A stretch of 64,000 nucleotides of DNA, taken from NCBI GenBank assembly GCA_045642085.1, contig JAZUIF010000115.1, positions 1 through 64,000 of the forward strand, in the 5' to 3' direction. Positions 8,843-16,194 of the stretch are shown here, in pieces. Both the position numbers and the translations under genes were made by a program. Each line of letters begins with the position of its first letter. The first letter of the stretch is position 1. The DNA comes from UBA1723 sp045642085. GTDB lineage: Bacteria > Bacteroidota > Bacteroidia > Bacteroidales > Paludibacteraceae. The notes under the pieces are model-generated. The model had not been told where the DNA came from. It worked only from the letters and a program-made list of their open reading frames with translations, and did not search any database.

Positions 8843-9044
8843 TTACTTCATTCTTCCGTATTTCATCTCTTCACCATGCTCGTCATACCGCTTTCTTTTG
8901 CCTGTCGGTGGTTCGGTAAGTGTGATGCACACCAGCATTGCCATCTGCGTCAATCATGCTTACGGTGATGTATGGAGCTTTTTGCATAACTTCCAATGCC
9001 CAGTCGCTGTCCATAGCTCTTGATTCTTTTCTGATATGTTGCAT
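8843..9044 (-). pseudogene. Decayed paralogue of the PNPOx-family gene with a large internal deletion
   Basis: The first about 33 codons (RKESRAMDSDWALEVMQKAP, then YITVSMIDADG) match the N terminus of the intact gene at 6584-7111. The sequence then jumps, out of frame, to the family's C terminus (ITLTEPPTGKRK and MKYGRM) and the matching stop. About 100 codons of the flavin-binding centre are missing and the frame is broken. The remains keep both ends of the gene, so a deletion inside a complete duplicate is the simplest explanation. Confidence 0.85.
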
Positions 9045-9098
9045 GTGATTTCTCTTTTTGCAAAAATACAATAGATGGTCGACTTTACAAATTCCTTA

Positions 9099-9329
9099 TT
9101 AGTGGTTGCACATTTTTGTTTTGTCTGCTGTGAACCCTGCTTCTGCTGGCATGAATTTGCCTTTTGCCTCAAGAAAATCAACCAGTTCTGATGCTGTCAT
9201 ATTCTCTGCACTACATGTGTAGAAGCGTTCTTCTGAACCGAATTTTGCTATGATGGCATCGATCAATTCCTTGCGTGATGAATAGCTGTTTCCAAACATC
9301 ATCTCCAAAACTTCGTGTCCGTGTGTCAT
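9099..9329 (-). CDS. YecH-family metal-binding protein
   Basis: A 76-residue protein matching YecH (DUF2492). It starts THGHEVLEMMF, has a central helix with IIAKFGSEERFYTCSAENMT, and ends with the GKFMPAEAGFTADKTKMC-NH segment. Conserved His and Cys residues (HGH near the start, the CSAE cysteine and the terminal CNH) suggest a bound metal ion, but no function is established. The full family length is present. It lies on the same strand as the HD-domain gene just upstream in transcription order. Confidence 0.85.
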   Translation of the reverse strand: MTHGHEVLEMMFGNSYSSRKELIDAIIAKFGSEERFYTCSAENMTASELVDFLEAKGKFMPAEAGFTADKTKMCNH

Positions 9330-9347
9330 AATCTTGTTCTTATTATT

Positions 9348-9845
9348 TTAATTTATTCCAAACATATCATCAAACATCTTCAAACCGCTTTTCGTGCGAA
9401 AGATGTTCTTGCGTACGGCTTTGATTGCGTTGGCTGACTCATTGTCCTCATATAGATTCACAAGAAAATCGGCTTCGATAAGAATCTGATAGTCAAGATC
9501 CTCGCAGACGTGGTAGGTGTGGTGGTGAGCCACAAGCCAGCAGATGCGTTCGATTTGTTTGTCGGTATAGCCTCCGAGTTGAGTCAGAAGTTCAGTTGCG
9601 ACGGTGGGACCTTCCTGCTCCTGCATCTTACCGTTCTGATGACCATATTTCTTTTCGCTTGCTCTGATGCCGACGTCGTGGACGAGGGCCGCGCTCTCAA
9701 GAATGAATTGAGTTTCCTCGTCCAAACCCTCTTCTAGTCCGATCATAGAGGCGTATGCATGCACTTTTGTCGTATGTTGTATTCTCTGAGGATCGCCGTT
9801 ATTATATTTGATTAATGCACGGCTTAGTTCTTGAATCTTGTTCAT
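9348..9845 (-). CDS. HD-domain phosphohydrolase-like protein
   Basis: A 165-residue HD-superfamily protein. Metal ligands are visible: an early His (QHTTKVHAYA), the HD pair in ALVHDVGI, His-His in VAHHHTYHV, and an Asp in the ILIEADFLVNL helix. Such proteins hydrolyse nucleotide or other phosphate esters; the substrate cannot be told from the sequence. It is a single-domain protein of ordinary length. The gene is upstream of the yecH-like gene with an 18-base gap, so the two may be co-transcribed. Confidence 0.82.
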   Translation of the reverse strand: MNKIQELSRALIKYNNGDPQRIQHTTKVHAYASMIGLEEGLDEETQFILESAALVHDVGIRASEKKYGHQNGKMQEQEGPTVATELLTQLGGYTDKQIERICWLVAHHHTYHVCEDLDYQILIEADFLVNLYEDNESANAIKAVRKNIFRTKSGLKMFDDMFGIN

Positions 9846-9910
9846 AAATAATTATTTAATACGTTATTACTTATACCATGCTGGTCTTGGACATGGACAG
9901 CCCTCGAACA

Positions 9911-10423
9911 TTACTTTTTCTCTTTAATCCATCTTTTCAAACAAAACACAGCAAAGTATGGGATAGTGTAGAATTTACCATTGAAACCATAGTTTTTATA
10001 GCAAAGTTTTATGCCATAATTCACGTTTTCAGTCTCGATTAGTTTGTTGAGAGATGGCGTCGGATTGTCTTTGGCTTTTACCTCTATAGGAATTAAACTT
10101 TCGGTGTCTCTCACAAAAAAGTCCATTTCAACGGTGCTTTTCTCGTTTTTATAGAAATAAAGATCGTATCCTTGTTTTGTGAGAGCATCTGCGACGATAT
10201 TTTCGTAGATTGCTCCTTTATAGGTGTTGAAATTCTTGTTTGCTCGCAAATCTTCCTGAGCTTCTTCTTCCATAGATGCGATTAGAAGAGATGTCTCTTT
10301 ATAGTAAAGTTTGTAGTTGTTCGGATTATAATTCCCTTTTAGCGGCAATTCAAGTGATTCCAAACAATAGCATGGCGACACGATACCTGCGTCGGCGGTT
10401 TTTTGTTGCTGCTTACTTTCCAC
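9911..10423 (-). pseudogene. Remnant of a DUF4143-type AAA ATPase gene
   Basis: A 170-codon open frame that contains only the C-terminal DUF4143/PD-(D/E)XK-like half of this ATPase family: the YKGAIYENIVADAL helix, a KNEKSTVEMDFFV strand and the nuclease-like IPIEVKAKDN motif. The AAA module with Walker A and B motifs is missing, and the first about 20 residues do not align to the family's N terminus. The upstream repeat array typical of these genes is still present (10467-10576), so an internal deletion after gene acquisition is likely. It might still be expressed as a short protein. Confidence 0.7.
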
Positions 10424-10466
10424 TCGTTTAAGTATCTATCTTTCTTTCAATCATATATTGACGCTA

Positions 10467-10576
10467 TTTCACATAATTCCAACGCAAAAATATTTTATTT
10501 TCACAAAATTCCAACACTTTTCGGTTTGGATTTCACAAAATTCCAGGTGTTTTTAATGCGATTTTCACAAAATTCC
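10467..10576. repeat. Four 32-bp-spaced repeats, core TTTCACAAAATTCC
   Basis: The 14-base core TTTCACAAAATTCC (first copy TTTCACATAATTCC) begins at 10467, 10499, 10531 and 10563, an exact 32-base period with unrelated spacers of 18 bases. The array lies 44 bases upstream of the start of the DUF4143 ATPase remnant, reading on the minus strand. Confidence 0.9.
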
Positions 10577-10715
10577 TAATTGGAAGGACTGTCTATTCCT
10601 ATATGCCAATTACTTGACCTCCTTACACACTCATCCAGACTTGGTTATTCCTTATACCACGCTGGGTTCAGTAAAAATACATCAAATTTGGACAAGTTCT
10701 ATATAATTTCCCTTT

Positions 10716-11990
10716 TTAATTCATAACCAACCAATCGTAAGCAGGAACGATATCAATAGAAAACCCGTCTAGATCAACTGTTTCTTGATGATGACGAGTT
10801 ACAAGCGTTAGTTTTTTACAATTTGTCGCTTTCGCTGCTAACAGTAATCCCTTTATTTCTCTTTTGCGGGTTTTTTCTGAAGAAATGTCGTAACTTACCT
10901 GTATTGCTTCAAGGACATTGTTGCCATCACAAACAAGAAAATCTGATTCTCCTGCCTTTTCTTGAAAAAAGAAAACATTTCTTCCAAGATGTTTATGACG
11001 CCTAAGAAGTTCAATATATACTATACATTCAAGTCTAAAACCAAGATTGTCTCCAACAAAAGCGTCGCTTCTCTTGTTCATCAATGCAACATCAATAGGA
11101 TATGCCTTTTGACTCATGACCCTCTGTCTGCTCTTGGTTGACCATTTCCTACACAAGCAAATCAAATATGCTTTTTCTGCATAAGAAATATAATTTTCGG
11201 CAGTATGATGGGAGTTGAATTTGAACAAAGACTGAAGGTCTGAATACGAAATTTCGCAAGGAACGGTATTGAGAATATGGTTTATCATATCCTCAAATGT
11301 CGCCTTGAATTTAATCTTATGACGAGTCACGATATCGTTGCTGATAATACCGTTTACAAGATTTATAATATAAGTGGGGTTGTTTTTATCCTCTAATAAT
11401 TCAGGAAATCCGCCAACCTTAAGATATTCATCAAATAAAGCTAGTCTGCTTGCTTTTTTTGCAGTTGTCTTTGACGTGGTGTCTACATTAAAATATTCAC
11501 AATATTCTTTAAAGCTGAATGGATACAATGGTATCTCAGAGCTACGTCCTGTCATGTGTGTTGCAAGCTCACTACTTAGCAGTTTTGCATTGCTTCCCGT
11601 GATAATGATGTGAATGCCTCTTCTTTGCAATCTGTTGACGAACAGATGCCAACCTTCCACGTTTTGAACTTCATCCATGAACAGATACTTAAAATCTCCG
11701 TATAGTTTGTTCAAAATCAAAAGTACATTATCAAGATCTGAAATTTTTATCTGGGAGAATCTATCATCATCAAAATTGACATAGGCATATTTGACTTCTG
11801 CCTTGTTCAATACATTGAAACATAGGGTAGACTTACCGCTACGTCTGACTCCAATAGCAACCTGGGCTAACTTGCTATTAAGATTGATCAGCGGTTCCTC
11901 TATACGAGAACATGTTCTCTCTTCCTTTTTGGAAAGCATTTCCTCTCTTTGCTCTTCTAAAACTGTTTCTATAACAGATAATTCAACCAT
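10716..11990 (-). CDS. DUF4143-type AAA ATPase
   Basis: A 424-residue ATPase. After a charged N-terminal helix comes the Walker A loop GVRRSGKST, the Walker B strand YLFMDEVQNV, and the sensor-like strand IIITGSNAKLLSSELATHMTG followed by the SSEIPLYPFSFKEY segment that defines this family. The C-terminal half contains the DUF4143 helical region and a PD-(D/E)XK-like core (ESDFLVCDG...EAIQVSY). These proteins are abundant and variable in gut Bacteroidales; their cellular job is not known. A gene-specific 32-bp repeat array lies just upstream (12031-12140). Confidence 0.85.
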   Translation of the reverse strand: MVELSVIETVLEEQREEMLSKKEERTCSRIEEPLINLNSKLAQVAIGVRRSGKSTLCFNVLNKAEVKYAYVNFDDDRFSQIKISDLDNVLLILNKLYGDFKYLFMDEVQNVEGWHLFVNRLQRRGIHIIITGSNAKLLSSELATHMTGRSSEIPLYPFSFKEYCEYFNVDTTSKTTAKKASRLALFDEYLKVGGFPELLEDKNNPTYIINLVNGIISNDIVTRHKIKFKATFEDMINHILNTVPCEISYSDLQSLFKFNSHHTAENYISYAEKAYLICLCRKWSTKSRQRVMSQKAYPIDVALMNKRSDAFVGDNLGFRLECIVYIELLRRHKHLGRNVFFFQEKAGESDFLVCDGNNVLEAIQVSYDISSEKTRKREIKGLLLAAKATNCKKLTLVTRHHQETVDLDGFSIDIVPAYDWLVMN

Positions 11991-12030
11991 GATTCCTTGA
12001 ATTTTTGTAAGACAAAAATAGTTGTTTTTT

Positions 12031-12145
12031 GTCTCAAACTGCCGAAAATTCCGATTTTTGATGTCTCAAACTGCCGAAAAATCCAATTTTTGATGTCTCA
12101 AACTGCCGAGAATTCCAATTTTTGGCATCTTAAACTGCCGAAAAT
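12031..12145. repeat. Four 32-bp-spaced repeats, core GTCTCAAACTGCCG
   Basis: The AAACTGCCG core begins at 12036, 12068, 12100 and 12132, an exact 32-base period. The first three units have the fuller form GTCTCAAACTGCCGAAAA or close to it, followed by ATTCC or ATCC; the fourth begins CATCTTAAACTGCCG. The array lies 41 bases upstream of the ATPase start at 11990. Confidence 0.92.
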
Positions 12146-12178
12146 TCCGATTTTTTTCCAAAATCCAATCCTTGAGTG

Positions 12179-13207
12179 TTATTGAATTGCCAAAAAATCC
12201 TTCGCCAATTCCACTGATTTATAGAACGCTGCATCCTGACCTGGCACTGTGATGAAGAGATGCACCGAACCGTTGATGGTGATATGTTGGGCTGGGACTT
12301 TCAAATCGTGGAGTTTGTGGATGAAACTCTTGCCTTGGTCGTAAAGCACATCTCGTTCCGCTGCGACGAGTAGTGTGTTTGGCAATCTTTTCAATTCGTT
12401 GTCGTTGAGATTTAACGGAGACACCAAACCTATTGCTCTTTGCTCCTGTGGAATATAGGCGTCGGTGAATGCTTCCATGATTTCTGCGTCGTTGGCATAG
12501 CCTTCTCCGTAGGTCTGCCACGATTCACCGTATGGTTTGCTCACGTTTGTCACTGGGTAGAATAACAAAAGCGAATGGATAGAATTTTCTGATTTCAACG
12601 CACTTACGATAGCCAAGTTGCCTCCTGACGAATCACCACCGATGGAGATTCGTGTGGTGTCGATTCCCAACTCGTCGGCATGGGCAGACAGGTATTTGAT
12701 GGCGTCGACGCAATCGTTGATGGCTGACGGGTAGGGATTCTCCGGTGCAAGACGGTAATCCAACGCGGCTATGACAATGTCGGCATTGGCACACAATTCT
12801 GTGCAGAAACGTGAGCAACTCTTGATGCTTCCGAAACACCAGCCTCCTCCGTGTAGATATAGAAGCACTGGTCGTCTTTTCTTCTCCCCCGACGGAGTAT
12901 AGATTCGGATGTTTGGCAATGAATCGTTGACGGCGACTCTTCCGTCGACATAATCTTTTTTCGATCTTCCATTACGGATCGCATTCAACGCTTCGGAATC
13001 TCCTGCGATGGCTTTACGGATGGCTCCGGTCTGAGCCGCTTGCCCCTTTGTCGCACCAGACGCTATAAAGGCATCCGCCTCTTTCGCATAGATGGAGTCT
13101 GCCTCGACGGTGAAGATTCCCGTCGTCGACTTGGGATCACATCCGCTCAATATGATTATTGCGACTGTCGTGATTATGAATCGTAGTGAATTTGATAGGA
13201 CTTTCAT
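12179..13207 (-). CDS. Lipoprotein alpha/beta hydrolase (HSL-type esterase)
   Basis: A 342-residue secreted hydrolase. The start at 13207 gives a clean lipoprotein signal (hydrophobic IITTVAIIIL, lipobox LSGC). The hormone-sensitive-lipase signature HGGGWCFGS forms the oxyanion hole, the nucleophile elbow is GDSSGG, the acid lies in AERDVLYDQG and the base in GSVHLF. It probably cleaves short acyl or acetyl esters on the outer side of the cytoplasmic membrane or at the outer membrane; the true substrate is unknown. A longer start at 13315 is open but adds a poorly conserved stretch ahead of the signal. Confidence 0.85.
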   Translation of the reverse strand: MKVLSNSLRFIITTVAIIILSGCDPKSTTGIFTVEADSIYAKEADAFIASGATKGQAAQTGAIRKAIAGDSEALNAIRNGRSKKDYVDGRVAVNDSLPNIRIYTPSGEKKRRPVLLYLHGGGWCFGSIKSCSRFCTELCANADIVIAALDYRLAPENPYPSAINDCVDAIKYLSAHADELGIDTTRISIGGDSSGGNLAIVSALKSENSIHSLLLFYPVTNVSKPYGESWQTYGEGYANDAEIMEAFTDAYIPQEQRAIGLVSPLNLNDNELKRLPNTLLVAAERDVLYDQGKSFIHKLHDLKVPAQHITINGSVHLFITVPGQDAAFYKSVELAKDFLAIQ

Positions 13208-13346
13208 ATTTTTCTGGTAGTAGCGATTGTTGATTCTATGGCAAAGATACTGAATATAAATTGATGCCACTATGGGTACGCTCAAAACTGCAGAATGCAG
13301 CCAAAAATGAAACAAAACTAATGTCGGCGTTGGAATAAAAGAATGC

Positions 13347-14651
13347 TCAATTGATTCGTCTCTCTATTTCTTCTGTAAATGCATAAAGAGGAATACATTC
13401 CAACCAATCTTGTTTGATATGGTTTTTCATTGAAATGCGAATGGCTTCAAGGTCTGGATTCTTTGCCATAAATGTTTTCAACGATTTCGCATGCACATTT
13501 TCCTCTGCTTTTACCTCTACAGGATAAACTTTATCCGCAAGTTGGATTGCGAAATCAATCTCAATAGTAGAGTTATCGACACTATGATAATAGAAAGGAA
13601 TGGCTGTAGTTTTAAGTTGGCAACAAACAAATAGTTCAGTGAATGCCCCCTTATATTCCGAGAAAATTTGGTCGTTGATGAGGATTGAAGAGGCGGGGAC
13701 GTCTACCATTGCTCCCATCAATCCCACGTCGAGCACGAATAATTTGAACGCAGAGAAATCCTCATAGAATTTCAAAGGCATTTTTATAGAGTTGACGCGA
13801 TTTACTTTATATATCAGACCAGCGTCGATCAGCCACTGAATTCCAAGCTCAAATTCGTTGGCTCTGGCTCCTTTTTTCATCGCTCCATATATAAACTTTT
13901 TGTTGTCCTTTGCGAGTTGTGACGGAATGCTGTTCCACACCATTTGGATTCTTGGCACTTGGGATGATGGAGCATGTTTTGAAAAATCACGTGAGTAGTC
14001 GAAAAGAATTTGTTTTTGACGAGCTCGTACTTCGTTGAGTCCCATATTTTGAACGAAAGCAAGAACCGCTGAGGGCATACCTCCCACGTAATAATATTGA
14101 CGTAACAAATCTTTGTAAACGTCAGATAGCGCGTTTATTATCTCCCAATCTCCACGTTTTAGCTCCTCCACAAGTTTTGGCTTGTCCATTGCCAAAAGAA
14201 ACTCTTCAAACGACATTGGATATAGACGTAGCATGTCAACTTTCCCGACTGGAAACGAAATTCCGTTGTGCAGAGATATGCCTAACAATGATCCGGCTAC
14301 AACTATATGATAATCGGGAGCGTCTTCACAAAAAAATTTAAGAGATTCAAGTGCTTTGGGACAATCTTGTATTTCATCAAGAAATATCAGTGTGTCATGT
14401 GGCGTTATATCTATTTCTGACAATGCAGATAGGTTACGGATGATTTTGTCTGTGTCTCCTCTATGATTAAACACTTCACGTACAAGCGGTTGTCTGTCTA
14501 AACTGAAGAATGCGAATTTCTTGTACTCATTTCTTGCAAATTCATTGATCAGATATGTTTTTCCTACCTGACGAGCACCATTAAGGATAAGAGGCTTTCT
14601 ATTCTCTTTTATCTTCCACTTTATTAACGACTTATATAAGGTGCGTTCCAT
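13347..14651 (-). CDS. DUF4143-type AAA ATPase
   Basis: A 434-residue ATPase starting at ATG 14651 (MERTLYKSLIKWK). It has the Walker A loop GARQVGKTYL, Walker B LIFLDEIQDCPKALESLKFF, the VVAGSLLGISLH sensor strand and the LYPMSFEEFLLAM segment, followed by the DUF4143 domain with ITEIDFAIQ-like (STIEIDFAIQLADKVYPVEVKAEEN) nuclease-fold residues. It is only distantly similar to the ATPase at 10716-11990, so the two are separate lineages. Its own array of about 33-bp repeats starts almost at the start codon (14656-14766). Confidence 0.87.
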   Translation of the reverse strand: MERTLYKSLIKWKIKENRKPLILNGARQVGKTYLINEFARNEYKKFAFFSLDRQPLVREVFNHRGDTDKIIRNLSALSEIDITPHDTLIFLDEIQDCPKALESLKFFCEDAPDYHIVVAGSLLGISLHNGISFPVGKVDMLRLYPMSFEEFLLAMDKPKLVEELKRGDWEIINALSDVYKDLLRQYYYVGGMPSAVLAFVQNMGLNEVRARQKQILFDYSRDFSKHAPSSQVPRIQMVWNSIPSQLAKDNKKFIYGAMKKGARANEFELGIQWLIDAGLIYKVNRVNSIKMPLKFYEDFSAFKLFVLDVGLMGAMVDVPASSILINDQIFSEYKGAFTELFVCCQLKTTAIPFYYHSVDNSTIEIDFAIQLADKVYPVEVKAEENVHAKSLKTFMAKNPDLEAIRISMKNHIKQDWLECIPLYAFTEEIERRIN

Positions 14652-14655
14652 ATCG

Positions 14656-14770
14656 TTACATTTTTTTTTGATGAATTTCCAGTGCAAAATTACATTTTTT
14701 TTGACGACAAAATAGCTTTACCTTACACTTTTTCTGACGAATGTCGATTGGAAATCTACATTTTTCCTGA
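14656..14770. repeat. Four 33-bp-spaced repeats, core TACATTTTT
   Basis: The element TTACATTTTT, usually followed by TGA or TGACGA, begins at 14656, 14690, 14723 and 14756 (spacings 34, 33 and 33). It lies immediately upstream of the ATPase start at 14651; the first unit would overlap its ribosome-binding region. Confidence 0.82.
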
Positions 14771-14873
14771 TATTGGAGTTTGTTGTTGATGGTTAATGAT
14801 AGGGTGTTTTTGATTTTTTCCCAAAAAAATCAAAAAAAATTCTGCTACGAAAAAAGGCTGCATTTGCCCCTTC

Positions 14874-14881
14874 TACCTTTG
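14874..14881 (+). promoter_or_regulatory. Bacteroidetes-type -7 element of the tRNA cluster
   Basis: TACCTTTG, a match to the TAnnTTTG consensus, 17 bases upstream of the first tRNA. It fits transcription of the five tRNAs as one unit ending at the hairpin at 15346-15368. Confidence 0.55.
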
Positions 14882-14897
14882 TATTGTCAAAAGGAAA

Positions 14898-14982
14898 GGA
14901 AGTATGGCTGAGTGGTCGAAAGCGGCACACTGCTAACGTGTTGAACCGATTGGTTCCGAAGGTTCGAATCCTTCTGCTTCCG
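14898..14982 (+). tRNA. tRNA-Ser (GCT)
   Basis: An 85-base class II tRNA with a long variable arm. The acceptor GGAAGTA pairs with TGCTTCC, the anticodon loop is CT-GCT-AA and the T loop is TTCGAAT. CCA is not encoded. It is the first gene of a five-tRNA cluster. Confidence 0.93.
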
Positions 14983-14986
14983 CAAT

Positions 14987-15060
14987 GGTGATGTAGCTCA
15001 ACTGGATAGAGCAGCTGTTTACGAAGCAGCCGGTTGTGGGTTCGAATCCCACCCTCATCA
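14987..15060 (+). tRNA. tRNA-Arg (ACG)
   Basis: A 74-base tRNA. The anticodon stem GCTGT/GCAGC encloses the loop TTACGAA with anticodon ACG; the T loop is TTCGAAT with stem GTGGG/CCCAC. The acceptor GGTGATG/CCTCATC has one T-C mismatch at the sixth pair. It is different in sequence from the other ACG genes in the window. Confidence 0.82.
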
Positions 15061-15069
15061 CGAATATAG

Positions 15070-15152
15070 TGAGGTGTTCTCTAGCGGCAACGAGGGCGGA
15101 CTGTAAATCCGCTGCCATTCGGCTTTCGGGGGTTCGAGTCCCTCCACCTCAA
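15070..15152 (+). tRNA. tRNA-Tyr (GTA)
   Basis: An 83-base class II tRNA. The acceptor TGAGGTG/CACCTCA is perfect, the anticodon stem GCGGA/TCCGC holds the loop CTGTAAA, and the T loop is TTCGAGT. Confidence 0.92.
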
Positions 15153-15167
15153 CAAAAATTATTAAAT

Positions 15168-15241
15168 GGAGTCTGTAGCTCAGTTGGTAGAGTACCAGTT
15201 TGTGGCACTGGTTGTCGCGGGTTCGAATCCCGTCGGACTCC
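15168..15241 (+). tRNA. tRNA-His (GTG)
   Basis: The anticodon stem CCAGT/ACTGG holds the loop TTGTGGC with anticodon GTG. An encoded G at position -1 faces C73, the histidine identity element. The T stem is GCGGG/CCCGT with loop TTCGAAT. Confidence 0.94.
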
Positions 15242-15248
15242 CTAAAAT

Positions 15249-15322
15249 GGCTCATTAGTTCAGTTGGATAGAACGTAGCGCTACGGACGCTGAGATCGGG
15301 AGTTCGAATCTCTCATGAGTCA
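15249..15322 (+). tRNA. tRNA-Arg (ACG)
   Basis: A 74-base tRNA with acceptor GGCTCAT/ATGAGTC, anticodon stem TAGCG/CGCTG and loop CTACGGA (anticodon ACG). It is the second, sequence-distinct ACG isoacceptor in the cluster. Confidence 0.9.
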
Positions 15323-15345
15323 CAAAATAAATATGGATTACGTAG

Positions 15346-15368
15346 AGACGGGGCATGCCCCGTCTTTT
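15346..15368 (+). terminator. Terminator-like palindrome after the tRNA cluster
   Basis: AGACGGGGC-ATG-CCCCGTCT hairpin followed by TTTT. The same palindrome family recurs at 16343-16367 and 62213-62240. Confidence 0.7.
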
Positions 15369-15399
15369 GCATTTAATTTTGGTTGATCGCACATAAAAT

Positions 15400-15444
15400 C
15401 CGGGGGTGCCAGACTCTACTTCGTAGCGTCTTCGGCACCCCCGG
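15400..15444. repeat. Long near-perfect hairpin
   Basis: CCGGGGGTGCC (15400-15410) pairs with GGCACCCCCGG (15434-15444); inside, AGAC/GTCT and CTAC/GTAG pair around a three-base TTC loop, giving about 19 pairs in 45 bases. It sits between the convergent tRNA cluster and the HTH gene and may act as a bidirectional transcription barrier. Confidence 0.8.
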
Positions 15445-15470
15445 TTACAGAAATATCGTCTTACAGACGG

Positions 15471-15884
15471 TTATACAAAATTCAGAATTGTCATTAATCT
15501 GTCTTGAACCTTCGTCAAAACCTTTCTCGTCTCATCATTGTCGGAATCCTTTTTATTGTTGAGAAGTGTAATAGCCTTCTTGATCAACTCACAGTCATCC
15601 AACGATAGTGGGTTTTGAGAGATGGAGTAGTCAGGATCAGAGTATCTGTAGTAGATTCTATCGTACACCTCGATTGGGGCGAAGTAACCGAGTTTGTCGG
15701 ATCTCATTATCTGAATATCCATCTGCACCGTTCTGGCGCACACTCCCTTTCTGATACCCTCCATATCGTATAGGGCATCGCTACATGCTTCGACAAGGTC
15801 GTCGAGAGTCCATCTCTTGCATCTGTTTCTTAAACAATTATCAATAGTTTTGTACCTTATCAAGGCATTCTTATTTGCTGGCAT
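15471..15884 (-). CDS. HTH-only paralogue of the WYL regulator
   Basis: A 137-residue protein starting at ATG 15884 (MPANKNALIRYKTID), the same 15-residue start as the full WYL regulator at 19339-20361. Similarity runs through the winged-helix part (RWTLDDLVEACSDAL, RTVQMDIQIMRSDKLGY, YYRYSDPDYSIS) to about residue 130, where the protein ends with no WYL domain. It could therefore bind the same DNA without sensing the same signal, acting as a competitor or partner of the full regulator. It could also be a truncated relic, although the frame is intact. A terminator-like hairpin lies 35 bases upstream of the start. Confidence 0.75.
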   Translation of the reverse strand: MPANKNALIRYKTIDNCLRNRCKRWTLDDLVEACSDALYDMEGIRKGVCARTVQMDIQIMRSDKLGYFAPIEVYDRIYYRYSDPDYSISQNPLSLDDCELIKKAITLLNNKKDSDNDETRKVLTKVQDRLMTILNFV

Positions 15885-15910
15885 AGTTGTTTCTTCTTCA
15901 TTAAAAACAT

Positions 15911-15948
15911 AAAAAAATAGTTGGAAATACCGGTATGGATTTCCAACT
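15911..15948 (-). terminator. Intrinsic terminator or attenuator upstream of the HTH gene
   Basis: On the minus strand, AGTTGGAAAT and ATTTCCAACT form a perfect 10-pair stem with a 10-base loop, followed at once by ATTTTTTT. It would end the structured RNA at 16033-16162 before the HTH-only gene, or act as an attenuator in its leader. Confidence 0.72.
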
Positions 15949-16032
15949 ATCATATTTGGGTTAGTTTCACGAATAGGCTCGTTAAGATCTGAGTTTACGA
16001 AGCCTGATAGAAATAACTATGTCGATGATAAG

Positions 16033-16162
16033 AGAATCCTATATCGCTCGTGCGTGGATAACTACATGAATGCACATAACTGCTTTGCCCACAGCGTCGA
16101 TAGCTATGAACAAACGATGATGATGTTATGTGTACCAATTGTCTCATTCCTTATAGGATTCT
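16033..16162 (-). ncRNA. Putative structured RNA with closing and inner helices
   Basis: A perfect 11-pair closing helix (AGAATCCTATA at 16033-16043, TATAGGATTCT at 16152-16162) surrounds a perfect 8-pair inner helix (CACATAAC at 16073-16080, GTTATGTG at 16125-16132). A TAATTTTG promoter element lies upstream at 16195-16202 and a terminator hairpin downstream at 15911-15948, both for the minus strand, so it looks like an independent transcript. On that strand AATTGGTA, a D-loop-like string, follows the first helix, but no T arm is visible. No coding frame is apparent. The role is unknown; the context suggests a link with the neighbouring tRNA-like RNAs. Confidence 0.55.
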
Positions 16163-16194
16163 AAATTATACGTTTAATTGCCCGAAAGCGTCTG

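Noticed and set aside
12031..12145. CRISPR array
   Set aside because: Only four imperfect units with a period of 32 and short spacers of related AT-rich sequence; no cas genes in the window; and the same layout recurs upstream of other ATPase genes with different cores.
15036..15255. Open frames across the tRNA cluster
   Set aside because: They are translations of tRNA genes on either strand and have no coding character.
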